DNA of 64,000 nt, from positions 26,683,052 through 26,747,051 of the forward strand of contig OZ023275.1 in assembly GCA_964007475.1 (NCBI GenBank), read 5' to 3'. Shown one piece after another: positions 1 through 13,600 of this stretch (position 1 is its first letter; the number at the start of each line of letters is the position of its first letter). The translations under genes were made by a program, and so were the position numbers. The stretch comes from Hybos culiciformis (taxonomy: Eukaryota > Arthropoda > Insecta > Diptera > Hybotidae). Below the pieces are notes generated by a model. It was not told where the DNA came from, searched no databases, and saw only the letters and a list, made by a program, of their open reading frames with translations.

Positions 1-346
1 TACTTCTTTTACTTAGCACCAAAACAATCAATGTATTTGCAGTTACTGTTATTAATAATAAGAATGGAGTAAAATAACCATATAATGGAATACTATAAGT
101 TAATAATGTTTCGCATGAAACATTTAAATAAGACACATTTCGATCATAAAGAAAATTTAAGCAATTATCATCATATGGATTTGACATTAATTCCATATAT
201 GTTGAATTAGAATCATCACTATAAAAATCCCCTGGATCAATTAGTAATGATTTAAAATCTAAGCTGTCATCATCAAATGTAGTAAAATTATCCAAATTGA
301 AATTCCCTATTGATGAATAAATTAATTCCTTCTTATTTTCTTCCAT
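1..346 (-). CDS. SPR: Sex peptide receptor (class A GPCR), 5' coding exon, partial
   Basis: Reading the minus strand from an ATG at 346-344 gives 115 uninterrupted codons plus one base before the window edge, so the rest of the gene lies to the left. The product is the N-terminus of a rhodopsin-like peptide receptor of the plasma membrane. Residues 1-85 form an acidic extracellular tail with four N-glycosylation sequons (N20, N47, N70, N75) and cysteines at 62 and 78. Residues about 89-111 are transmembrane helix 1, with the conserved helix-1 asparagine at N104. The blocks NVSYLNVSC, PLYGY..PFLL and NTLIVLVLSK match the corresponding stretch of insect sex peptide receptor, the receptor for myoinhibitory peptides (and, in Drosophila, sex peptide). 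The family call rests on recalled family sequence; the reading frame is seen directly. A related receptor of the same GPCR group is the alternative. The ATG has A-rich upstream context and is followed by G. Confidence 0.88.
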   Translation of the reverse strand, partial: MEENKKELIYSSIGNFNLDNFTTFDDDSLDFKSLLIDPGDFYSDDSNSTYMELMSNPYDDNCLNFLYDRNVSYLNVSCETLLTYSIPLYGYFTPFLLLITVTANTLIVLVLSKRS

Positions 347-2903
347 ATTTTATTTTATTTATTTTATTTATTTTTGCTTCTTATGTAAATATATATATTT
401 ATATAGTAAATATGTTTATTATATAATATTTTTATTTTTATTTTTTGAAGATTTATCAATCCATTAACTTTATTTTCATATTTCCTTTTAACATAACATA
501 TATGTTTTGTAATCCGTAATTTTGTTTTTCCTTTGCAGTTTTTATTTATATTATTATTTGAAGGAGTTCTTGAATTTTTTTTTTTTTATTTTTATTATGA
601 TTCTTCTGTTTCCCGTCTAAAAAATTTTATGACAAAATTGAATTCATAAATCCATATGAATTAAAAATAAAATCACTTTTGTTATTTGAAAATATCTACA
701 TATATGTTATGCGTATAAATAAATCAATTTGACAAAATTCATAAAAAATTGTTGAAATAAATATTTTCCGGCAGATGAAAAACCTCATGTAAATTCTGAA
801 AATAGAAAAAAGAAAAAAGTATTATTAATTTTCAAAATAGTTGCTATGATCATATATTAATATTAGTTTAATATTAATATTAAATTTTGATTTCCGATCT
901 ATGTGTATTACATACAATTTTGTACATAAAGCAATACATAGCCATATAGCATTCAATTTTCTTTATTTCATATGTAGGGAGGACATACCAATTTTATTTT
1001 TTATGTGAAAATTTATTATTTTTAATGAAAATTTATGGTAAGTACAGTTTGTGGTGCCGATTTCAGTGTATGATTTCAGCCAGCCAGGTAGGTAGGTACT
1101 GTAGATGTGTACAAAATTATTGTAAACAAATTGTCATCTTCATGGTCAAAAATCGCGACAAAATCCTCGAAAGTCATGAAAAAATTAAAAATCCTTTCAG
1201 AGCTTTGGATAAGACGACAGCGAAAATATTAATTATCGGAAATGAAATGTTTTTCAATTTAATTAACTTTGCGACAACGTATCTTATATACAAAATAAAA
1301 TTCATGCATCAATAAATATACTAGAGAATTTCAAAAAAAAAAATATACAACATGGCAATATGATCCACAATATGCCAAACAATATATCAAAATCGTTTGA
1401 TATCCTTGAAGACTAAAAAAAAATATTGCAAGAGTTAAAAAACAGATTGGAATGCAATTTTGTTTTTTAATATTCAGACATTGTACATATATTGATTTAC
1501 GTTATAAAAATTTATTCTACCTTCTCATCAATAATAGAAATTTTAATATGTTGCAAAGTTTTTCTACAGCGCGTCAAAATCATTATAATTTTAAGAGAGC
1601 TATAAAAAATATTTGTTCTTCTAAAATCTAAATGCATGTAATAAATAAAATTTCTAAATATTTTGAAAATATAAAATATATAATTCAGTAAATATTCTAC
1701 AATTTTGGATGTCTTCAATTTTGATTTCAGAATATATTTTTTTCTAAGTAATAAAAAATGTCATCCCACAAAAAAATTTAATGAATTTATTGGTGAGAAA
1801 TTTAACAAAGGTCGATTAAATTTTATGATTGTCATCACAAACGGATAAAATAAATTCAAATGATGAAATGTTTTAAATGATGATTATGCATATATATATT
1901 TTTAAATAATAATCCTTGAATGAAATAAATTTTTGTGATATCTTTGTGTGATTTAGGAAGACGTTTTGATTTAAATGAATTATATTTTATAGTTTTAACT
2001 CAAAATAATTATTTTTATGTCTATCTATATTATCACCATAAGCATTACACATCCATAACTTGCTCACTGAAGCTAAAAACTTTATATTTAGATACTTTAT
2101 TTTTGTAATAATATGTATAACATATTTAAACCATATATGTAAAAAAAAAAATGAAAAAGGGTGTGTAATTTTATGACACAAACAAAAAACATCAACATTA
2201 CATGGAACACAAATTTAACTAAACTTTTTCACTTAGTTTTCTTTTCTTTTTTTTTTTGTTGTTCATAATAAACATCTAGAATTGTTATATTTTCTCGAAA
2301 GAAAACTTTCAAGTAATTTCTCTATACCCTACTTTCATTATAAAAAAGAATAAATTTTATTATCCTCAATGCCAATTTTCTATGATTAACTATCTTGTAT
2401 AAAATACAGAATATATTAGATATAAATACCATTTTTATAAATTATTAAACATATGACAAGTAACAAACTAAAAAATTCAATTCAAATTTATGTTTATCTA
2501 TAAACGTTTTTTCTTTCCCATATTTTTCCGGATCAACATTATAATCAAAAATATTATAATCAAATATTTTAAACCTTCTGGGAATGTTACACAATGAAGG
2601 GATCAGCTAAAAGTTTTTTTTTTGATTTGATTTAAATTTTATATTTATTGGCCTATTTTTAAAATTGAATGTTGGTTTTTAGTATACAAAAAAAATAATA
2701 AGTTCAAAATTTCGCTTCCTATAATGAAAAACTTTATGATAATGATTTATGCTTTATCATATACTAGATAAATGTTTACTATAGTGATGAATTTTGTTCT
2801 TATTGAATTTTGATAAAATAAATCGTCATCATCATATTTTCTGAAATCATAAATTTAATATGAAAATAAAATTATCTTCATCATGTTTGATAAAAAAAAA
2901 AAG
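347..2903. other. AT-rich non-coding DNA upstream of the receptor exon
   Basis: This stretch precedes the receptor start codon on the minus strand, so it should hold its 5' UTR or an upstream intron. I see poly(T) runs, simple repeats and no recognisable gene. A 96-codon plus-strand opening at 1025-1315 lies in a slightly less AT-rich patch with a GTAGGTAGGTA run, but it has no recognisable domain and is not called as a gene. The patch could instead be a conserved regulatory segment or an untranslated exon; nothing here decides that. Confidence 0.5.
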
Positions 2904-2907
2904 ATAC

Positions 2908-3408
2908 TGTAATGAAAATGAAAATACTTTTGTTTTAGTTTTAAGAACTTTCTTTATTGACTAAAAAATTATTAATGAATTTTATATCGATAATTTTGAC
3001 AATATTTATACTAATTTTAGCTTAATTTTATGGTTTGTATAATTGCATATAGTTAAAGTAATTATGGTAAATGCACTAAATTAGTGTGGGTGTTTTATGG
3101 TAAGTATTTAGTATTTAGAATTTAGAGAGTAAGTTTGTTACGTATTGGTGAGCACATATGACATGTGCGAACTTCTTACCATATTATTTGGTCACGTTGA
3201 TAAGACAACAAAATATGTTTATATAGCATATTTTGTTGTTAAAGAATAATTTTAAAGTGTTGATTTTTATTGATACGAAATTGGGATTCCAAAGAATTCC
3301 AAAGAATTAAAAGTGTAACCTGGTTCCTAACTTGGAATCATGTGTGTACATTTGTACATAAATATAAAGTAAGTATTAGGGATACTTAGAGTACCAAAAG
3401 GTACAACA
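2908..3408 (-). repeat. 3' LTR of the 412/mdg1-like element
   Basis: 501 bp, reading as identical base for base to 6705-7205. On the minus strand it starts TGTTGTACC and ends ATTACA. It contains a TATATAAA box in the loop of a palindrome (3205-3239) and an AATAAA signal (plus-strand TTTATT at 2953-2958) about 45 bp before its end. It is flanked on the left by target duplication ATAC (2904-2907). Confidence 0.95.
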
Positions 3409-3418
3409 CCTTCCCCCT
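3409..3418 (-). promoter_or_regulatory. Polypurine tract (plus-strand primer)
   Basis: The minus-strand sequence AGGGGGAAGG directly abuts the 3' LTR. A purine run in this position is the standard primer for plus-strand DNA synthesis in LTR elements, and it fixes the element's orientation. Confidence 0.85.
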
Positions 3419-3534
3419 GAAAAAGAATGTCCTTGGGACATTCCCTAGGGTTGATTAACGAGAGGAATGCAATTTTACAAAATTTTACATTTTTGTTTAA
3501 AAATATTTATTATTATATTTTTTTTTTTTTATTA

Positions 3535-3565
<31 letters not shown>

Positions 3566-4097
3566 TGCTATTTTTATTTCTTTTATTTTTATTTATTTTT
3601 TTGTATTTATTCATTCTTAACATATAAATCTATTATTTAGTTTAAAAATTTTTTTTTTTTTTTTTTTTTTTTTTGTTTTACAGCTAGTTTGGCTTATACA
3701 TAATATACAGGATTATAATAAAAATGTTGTAATTGTAACTAAGTGATAATTATCTTAATGTTATTAGTTAAAATCTATAATTTATTAAGAGAGTTTACTT
3801 AAATATAATATTTTAATATTTATAGTTTTTGATTTATATTTGTAAAATTTTACATAATTTTATTTATTTTTTTTTTTTTTTTAATGTAATTATTTAATAT
3901 AATAATGAATAGTTGTAAAAAAATTAAATTTATTTGTAGACATATATAATATTTGTAGATTATAACATAAAGTTTGTAGATTAATATAAAGTTTTTAGAT
4001 TAATATAATTCAAGAATCGATTCTTTAAAAAAATATATTAATTATTAAAAAAAATTTTTTTTTTTATGCTTATTTCTAAAAAAATTATGGTTTGTTA
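3419..4097 (-). other. Low-complexity 3' untranslated stretch of the retroelement
   Basis: About 680 bp of poly(T) runs on the plus strand (A-rich in the transcript) between the integrase stop and the polypurine tract. No envelope-like ORF is visible. Confidence 0.7.
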
Positions 4098-4670
4098 TTA
4101 TGCAACATATTTCTGTAGTCTGTTCTTATGAACAGTTTGAATTTTATTATTTTTGTCGCTTATTGTGCAATTTGCACCATTAATATTTGTAATTTTAAAA
4201 GGTCCTTTAAACCTTGGATCTAATTTATGTGAACTTTCGGTGACATCTAATAGAACTTCATCATTGACTTTAAAATTAATCGGTTTAGATTTTTTGTCGT
4301 TGAAAGATTTTGAGTGTAGCTTTGCTTTCTCAACTAAATTTTGCGTTCTATTGAGTGAAACTTGTAAACGATACTTAACTTCTTTTTGATATGAGTCCAT
4401 ATTATATAAAGGGTCTATTTGGTTGGAATTTAAAAATTCGAAATTTGGTGGAATTTTAGCAAATATTAACTCAAATGGGCAATAATTATGAACTGTTGAG
4501 GGGGTTGTATTAAAACAATATGTAAAATATTTAATATACTCATCCCAATTTGTTTTGTTTGTATTTATGAATGATCGTAGGTATTCATTTAAAGTGCGAT
4601 GGCTTCTTGTTGATATTTGTTCTTGTAGTTCTAATTTGTTCTGCTTTTCTTTATTTTTCTTTTTGTACAT
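4098..4670 (-). pseudogene. Gypsy integrase C-terminal fragment (truncated pol)
   Basis: The 190-codon frame carries the end of a Ty3/Gypsy integrase. Residues about 21-60 match the end of the catalytic core (RSHRTLNEYLRSF, then a CFNTTPSTVHNYCPFELIF-like block). Residues about 130-190 hold the C-terminal GPF/Y module (DPRFKGPFKI...VHKNRLQKY). The first ~19 residues are lysine- and glutamine-rich and look like read-through from an A-rich tract, so the Met is probably not a true start. The residue normally a catalytic Glu just before RSHRT reads as Thr here, probably because it lies at the deletion junction. Everything upstream in pol is missing, so this is a remnant and cannot be catalytic. 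It stops normally before the 3' untranslated region. Confidence 0.88.
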
Positions 4671-4679
4671 AAAAATTTT

Positions 4680-5315
4680 ATGTTTCTTTTTTTTTTTTTT
4701 TTATATTTATTAATATTATTATTATTATTAATTTTAATTGTTTTTATATTTGATTAATATTATTAATTTATTTATTGTTAAATCATAATAATTTTTGTTT
4801 TTAATTATTATTTTTGTCTTTTTTTTTTTTTTTGTTAATTAGTTTTAAAAGTATTTTAACAAGAATATTTTTTTTTTGTGTATTTTACAAAAAAGATTTT
4901 TTTTTTTTATATAATGTATAAGTATAGTTTTTAATTTCATTTTGTTTTTGTTTTTGTTTTTTTTTTTTTTATGTAAAAAATAAAAATTTTTTTTTTGTAA
5001 TTTTTTTTTGAACCAAATATATTTTTTTTTTGTATGAAAATTTTTTTTTTTTTAAACGTATATATTTTTATATATGAAAAAGTTTATTTTATATTTTTAA
5101 GTTTTTTGAACCAAAAATTTGTTTTTGTATGAATGTATTTAAGCGTATGCTTTTTTTTTTTTTTATTAAAAAGTTAATTTTTATTTGTAAGTTTTTTGAA
5201 CTAATTTTTTTCGTATGATTGTTTTTTATATTAAAAAGTTAATTATTATTTGTAAGTTTTTCGTATGAATGTCAATGTACGTTATTGTAAATTATCTCGT
5301 TCTATGTTTTTTTTT
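4680..5315 (-). repeat. T-rich degenerate repeat tract in place of gag-pol
   Basis: Poly(T)-rich on the plus strand, with several degenerate copies of a module containing GTAAGTTTTTTGAAC followed by TTTTTGTATGA. It fills the space where gag and most of pol would lie in a full element and probably includes the deletion junction. No coding sequence is seen. Confidence 0.65.
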
Positions 5316-5321
5316 TTTTTG

Positions 5322-5549
5322 TTAGGCCAAATCAACCATACTTTGACCACGGTTAAAGTATTTTTTCTTGGTTGCTCCGTGCCAAATTTTGTATAATTTA
5401 TAAAAGGCTGCCATCACGATGATGGTCGTAATTATGTAAACTAAAATGACGATATCGTTGTCTATTTTTGTAGGTTGAACTATGTCAACTTTATTTACAA
5501 CCGTTCCAGTATTGGATGGATTTTCTACTTTAGACTGTGTTTTCCCCAT
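5322..5549 (-). CDS. Small membrane ORF of the retroelement (myristoylation-type N-terminus)
   Basis: A 75-codon ORF, second in the transcript. The product begins MGKTQSK, a good N-myristoylation signal (Gly at position 2, Ser at 6). It has one strongly hydrophobic segment at about residues 31-53 (IVILVYIITTIIVMAAF) followed by a basic, tyrosine-containing tail. This suggests a small membrane-anchored protein with a cytoplasmic N-terminus. I do not recognise a domain. From memory, elements of the 412 group carry small ORFs ahead of gag, and this would fit one of those; that is inference. Its start and stop are intact although gag-pol is gone. It lies about 330 bp downstream of the first small ORF. 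Confidence 0.6.
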   Translation of the reverse strand: MGKTQSKVENPSNTGTVVNKVDIVQPTKIDNDIVILVYIITTIIVMAAFYKLYKIWHGATKKKYFNRGQSMVDLA

Positions 5550-5878
5550 GTTTTAGTTTAATTATATTTATTTATTTTTTTTTTTTTTTAGAAAATTAAT
5601 TTTGTATTGCGATATTATTTTTATTGAAAATGTATTTTATCACCTTTTGAATCTGTTAATACCCTTTTATGTCTTTTGTTTTTTTTTTTTTTCTTTACGA
5701 CGATTATATATTATGCATAAGCATAATGCATTTTTTTTATTTTATTAGTTCAAGGTTTTTTAATTTTGAGTATATCTTTTTTTTTTTTTTTTGATAACAG
5801 CAATTTAGCATGTTAGAAATTTATTTTTTTTATGTTCACATTAACTAGCGTCTTCTTATTTTTTTGATATAATTTTTC

Positions 5879-6223
5879 TTATTTTTTTAATTTTTGTATT
5901 CTTAGTTTTTTGATTTGTTCGTCTAATTCTGATTTGTATATTTTTGAAACTCCGGGAATTTCTCGAAGTCGAAATAGATTCGCTATTTCTTTATTTATTT
6001 TCTTTTGTCTTCCGGCGCCTTTTTTCTTAATAATTATATTTTTCGGTGATGGGGGACGAATTTCTAAATTTCGCTTACGATATTGGTCAAAGGAAATAAT
6101 CTTTTTATTTTCTTGACCAATACTAAATCTGGGTTTCGGACCGGCTTGGGGGTTTTCTGTAATTGAATTGACCACTCGTGGGTCTAGTTTTTGTAAACGG
6201 TCGTCAACGTCTAGTTTGTCCAT
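5879..6223 (-). CDS. Small basic ORF, first ORF of the retroelement transcript
   Basis: A 114-codon ORF starting about 480 bp after the primer binding site. The product is very basic in its second half: a lysine run at about residues 64-79 includes KKKGAGRQKK, and the tail ends in KKLRIQKLKK. The N-terminus (MDKLDVDDRLQKLDPR) is mixed-charge. It has no cysteines, no zinc knuckle and no obvious membrane segment, so it is not a normal Gag nucleocapsid; RNA or DNA binding is only a guess from charge. Codon use is less T-rich than the surrounding untranslated DNA, which supports a real coding sequence. It probably corresponds to one of the short ORFs that precede gag in 412-type elements (from memory, not checked). 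Confidence 0.6.
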   Translation of the reverse strand: MDKLDVDDRLQKLDPRVVNSITENPQAGPKPRFSIGQENKKIISFDQYRKRNLEIRPPSPKNIIIKKKGAGRQKKINKEIANLFRLREIPGVSKIYKSELDEQIKKLRIQKLKK

Positions 6224-6391
6224 AACTTTATCACTTTTATTTTAAGATGTATATATATTTTTTTTTTTTTTATATTTAGAGTACTTTTTTTTTTTTTTAT
6301 ATTTTTAATTTGTTATAAATTATTATATTTTATCTCTAAATTATTTTTAATGTTTTTATTGGTTTCACCACAAAATTCAGTTTTTTTTTTT

Positions 6392-6536
6392 TTTTCTCTG
6401 TTAGGAGAAAACTAGTAGGTTTTTCTCTGTGAGGAGAAAACTTGAAAGTTCTTCAGAAAAGAACTCTAGTTGGTCCGCAGTTTCATCTCTGTTAAGAGAC
6501 GACTTGACAGTTCTATAAAAGAACTCTTGTGACCAA
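6392..6536 (-). promoter_or_regulatory. Structured leader: five consecutive hairpins in the 5' untranslated region
   Basis: Between the primer site and the first ORF lie stem-loops at 6392-6411 (TTTTCTC/GAGAAAA), 6419-6441 (GTTTT(T)CTC/GAGAAAAC), 6448-6464 (GTTCTT/AAGAAC), 6486-6499 (TCTC/GAGA) and 6509-6525 (AGTTCT/AGAACT). TTGGTC (6470-6475) and GACCAA (6531-6536) enclose the last two. The order A-B, A-B suggests a duplicated module. The position suits a packaging, dimerisation or translation-control structure; the function is inferred. Confidence 0.6.
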
Positions 6537-6689
6537 AAGGAAGGGTTTTTTTTTTTTTTTCTGTTATTTTTAAATTATTATTGTTATTAGTTTATTATAT
6601 TTATTTTTTTTTTAATTTTACTTTTTTTTTTTTTTGATTTAAAACATTTTAAGATTTAAAAAAACTTTACCACAATACTTTTACTATAA

Positions 6690-6704
6690 CTGGCAGGATC
6701 GCCA
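6690..6704 (-). promoter_or_regulatory. Primer binding site, tRNA-Arg type
   Basis: Immediately after the 5' LTR the minus strand reads TGGCGATCCTGCCAG. Its complement CTGGCAGGATCGCCA has the form of a tRNA 3' end with CCA, and best fits an insect tRNA-Arg with acceptor GATCCTG. Arg priming is known for 412 and mdg1. The tRNA identity is from memory; the position is seen. Confidence 0.75.
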
Positions 6705-7205
6705 TGTAATGAAAATGAAAATACTTTTGTTTTAGTTTTAAGAACTTTCTTTATTGACTAAAAAATTATTAATGAATTTTATATCGATAATTTTGACAAT
6801 ATTTATACTAATTTTAGCTTAATTTTATGGTTTGTATAATTGCATATAGTTAAAGTAATTATGGTAAATGCACTAAATTAGTGTGGGTGTTTTATGGTAA
6901 GTATTTAGTATTTAGAATTTAGAGAGTAAGTTTGTTACGTATTGGTGAGCACATATGACATGTGCGAACTTCTTACCATATTATTTGGTCACGTTGATAA
7001 GACAACAAAATATGTTTATATAGCATATTTTGTTGTTAAAGAATAATTTTAAAGTGTTGATTTTTATTGATACGAAATTGGGATTCCAAAGAATTCCAAA
7101 GAATTAAAAGTGTAACCTGGTTCCTAACTTGGAATCATGTGTGTACATTTGTACATAAATATAAAGTAAGTATTAGGGATACTTAGAGTACCAAAAGGTA
7201 CAACA
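6705..7205 (-). repeat. 5' LTR of the 412/mdg1-like element
   Basis: 501 bp, reading as identical to 2908-3408. It holds the same 13-bp palindrome (7002-7036) with the TATA box in its loop, so transcription would run leftward from here. It is flanked on the right by target duplication ATAC (7206-7209). Confidence 0.95.
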
Positions 7206-7209
7206 ATAC

Positions 7210-10381
<3,172 letters not shown>

Positions 10382-10385
10382 TTAA

Positions 10386-10626
10386 GAGCCCTCGTCTTAT
10401 GGTTTTGATTGTATATGTTTAACACAATCTCGATTGAAGTAATTTTTTTATATGTTAGAGAGAATAGAGAGTATTGACGAGCTCTAGGGTGAGTGGTTTC
10501 TGTACGGAAATAAAATTCAAATATACTTTTGTAAAATTCCAGTAGAAGTTTTTTTCATAAAATCTTTGTCGTATTTTTCACGGCTGTTTTGTTTCTGTTA
10601 AATAGAATAGAAATAGAAAACAGAAA
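10386..10626 (+). mobile_element. Truncated MITE of the TTAA/GAGCCCTC family
   Basis: It starts with GAGCCCTC right after TTAA (10382-10385) and shares several blocks with the complete copy at 46957-47485: a TTTTTTTATATGTTAGAGAG block, AATAAAATTCAAATATA, TTTTTCACGGC and TAGAAAACAGAA. The middle is shorter and the right terminus is missing; similarity fades after about 10626. Confidence 0.7.
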
Positions 10627-13600
10627 AGTATTTTTTAAATTTCGCAGTAATGGCTCATATAATAAATTATTTTCCCATATATTTTATTTTTATTCTTAAC
10701 TTATAAAATACATTACAAAAATGTAGCAAAACAAATTTCTGCTCAAAATCTAATTATTTTTAATTGAACGGCGACAAAATATTAATGGTTCATTGAATCT
10801 AACCCACAAACTTCAAACTAACTAAAACAATGTATCTTCTGAGCTTAATTTAGAGTCATCGCAATTCCTATAAAAAAAATTATCACCTTAAAAGCTTTTG
10901 AAAAATCATAAAAAATATAAATAAAATAAACTTTCGTTCAGAACAAAATTACTTAGATCATTAATTTTCCTTAAACAAAACTTCAATTTTCGTCGCCCTA
11001 TTGAAAAATAAATGTACTCAACATAATGGTTTCAGTACCATTTTACTTGGCTTTAAAAATTTTTCCATATAAAGATATTACAGTTAACTTAACCCAATTT
11101 AAATTTTATTCAAAATTATGGAAAAAAAAAAAGGAATCAAATTTCATTAAGTTCATTTCATCCAAAATTTATTAAAACAATGTAATAAATGTATTCTATA
11201 TACATATAATAAAAACTATATTATATTTTCATTATACATATTTTTTAGAATATACTTTTAGAACGAATTTTAACTTAATTTGACATGTTTTATTAATAAA
11301 ATTTTATAAAATTCAGTTACCCGTCATTAAAAAATAAACATAACATTAAGAAATTAATAGTATACAAAGGTAACGAAAATATTCTATGAATTTTGAAGTA
11401 TTTTTAATGATGTACATAATATAAAAATTTATTAGACGAGTTATTGACATTTATTGGACGTGAATGCATTTTTTAAATTTTACGAAATTTTTGGTATATA
11501 CCTACACATTAAACATTATAAATTAAATTATTGATATAAAGATTAATATGCATATCATTAAATTTTAGGTATTGTATAAACCCAATTAATATTCAGAGTA
11601 ACAAATAATTATATTTTATAATATTTATAAAGATAATGTGGATAATTTTATACTGAAAAAATATAGAATTTTTTGAATTATAGTAGCTAGGTAAATAATT
11701 TTGGACCAATGCAATCTTCCTATAATAAAAAGTGTTGTTTTTTAAATATAAATATGTAGCAATAGAAAGCACAAATCTGCCAACTTGTCTATAATAAGGA
11801 GACCATTTTTATTTATTTTTTTCCAAACATTATATAAAATTGAAATATAAAAATGACAAAAATTTTTCAAGCATTAAAATTTAAAATTAATTTTTCAGAA
11901 ATAAACAAAAATAATTTATTTCCTTGAAATACTGATTTAAATCACATTTCAAGTATTGTAAATTTATTCACATCCGCTAACATACAAAAAAAAATCCTAA
12001 TAGTAAATTTTTTTCTATACAAGCGGGTGTGAAACAACGAGAAAGAGTAAAAACAATATCCTGCATGCATTAAAGTGAAAATATGTATTCCAAATTTGAG
12101 AAAATGTTAAAGCGCTTACATATGGTCACCTTATTGTAATAAGTCTTGAAAAATAATGTTCATTTGATATAGTCCAACAATATTCTTAAACCGAAAAACG
12201 AAGATGATTGTAAAAAATAAAAGTTATAAATTAAAGTAATTATAGTAGAAACAAAATATCATCAACAGCATGTTACTTTTCCTGCATCGTCTTATTAACT
12301 ACTTTCAAAATTTATTTACTGCCGAAACAACTAATAAAATAGCTTTTAAAACATATTAAAAATTTCTCAAGAACTAGCTAAATAAAATTTAATTGAACAT
12401 TTTGCAAAAACCCCCCACGAATATTTTTTGGTTTTTCTTATACCAAATTTAATATGTTTTATAATTTAAAAACTCAATATAATATCCCGGAAAATCAATT
12501 AATTTTTTATTTTGTTAAGCAAAAATTTCTACATGATGAGAATATTTTACTTACATATAAGATCATGTATTTTGCAGATACCTACATAATATTTTATGTA
12601 TTGCTGAGTGTTTTTAAACATTTAAGAAAAATATTTCCTATAAAAAAAAATTTTAAATGAAACTTTTAATTAATACCTATTAATCTAGAGAAATTCTTGT
12701 TTTATAATACCATAAAAGTTATAAGTTCACATGGTACACATCCATATATAAGTTTGTTGGCGGGAAATATTCAGATAAATTTTATAAATAAAAAGATACA
12801 AATAAATATTAATTAATAAAATGAATTAAATTTTTTGTTTTTAATATACATGCATAATAATAAATTTAATTGCAATATTAATATATCAATAATTTCAATG
12901 TGGTCGACTTGGGCATTTATTATTTTTTAATAATGTATTATTTATAATTAAGAACCAATAAATGAAAATTTTTAATTATTTATTGGCACCATTGGTGAAT
13001 TTTATTTTCAAAATGCCTATTAATATACGACGCAATGTTATGTACTTAATATAAATTGTCATTTCTCATTCTCCACGTGAAATTTTAAAATAAATTACAA
13101 TTTTATAACGATTTTTTCTTTAATTTCTATATGAGTAAATCCTACGTAAAACTTTGAAATAGAAAAATATTTTTTTTGAAATTTAAGAGATGTAGAAATA
13201 ATCCTCCTAATAAACTAGATTGTTAAACTAATTTTCGATGGTTGTATTTTAAACAATGTTTTCTGCTATTCTGCTTAATTGCTCATATCAATTCTACGTC
13301 GCGTTGCTAAATAAATTTTTGAAAAACAATATCTATTCCTGGCCAACTTAAAAAACTTTGAGACATAAATACATAATAAACTAGCTGGTGAGACTTATCG
13401 TCGATCCATTTACTTTGAGCAAGGTAGAAACAGATTTATGGCCATTACTTAATTCTTTGAAAGGTTTTTTTGATATCAGTTAATTACTTTGCCTTTGGGC
13501 TGGTTACTTGTTTGTTTGAATCAAGTTTTAAAACCGCAAATGCACAAGCCAAATCATAGGTAACGATAATACATCCACACTATGACGGCCGACGATTATA

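Larger units (their letters stand above)
2908..7205 (-). mobile_element. Ty3/Gypsy LTR retrotransposon, 412/mdg1-like, internally deleted
   Basis: A complete element of 4298 bp on the minus strand. It has two 501-bp LTRs bounded by TG...CA, a perfect 4-bp target duplication ATAC (2904-2907 and 7206-7209), a primer binding site next to the right-hand LTR and a polypurine tract next to the left-hand LTR. In transcript order it holds a hairpin-rich leader, a 114-codon ORF, a 75-codon ORF, an A-rich tract and the C-terminal part of a Gypsy integrase. Gag, protease, reverse transcriptase, RNase H and most of integrase are absent, so it cannot move by itself. The integrase motif RSHRTLNEYLRSF and a tRNA-Arg-type primer fit the 412/mdg1 lineage; this is inference from motifs. 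LTRs that read as identical mean a very recent insertion, so a full-length relative probably supplied proteins in trans. Confidence 0.9.

Noticed and set aside
1025..1315. 96-codon plus-strand ORF near the receptor exon
   Set aside because: No domain, signal or codon evidence; could be a chance frame in a slightly less AT-rich patch. Left as a note under the non-coding stretch.
3419..4097. Envelope gene in the 412/mdg1-like element
   Set aside because: No ORF with signal peptide or membrane anchor exists between the integrase stop and the polypurine tract.
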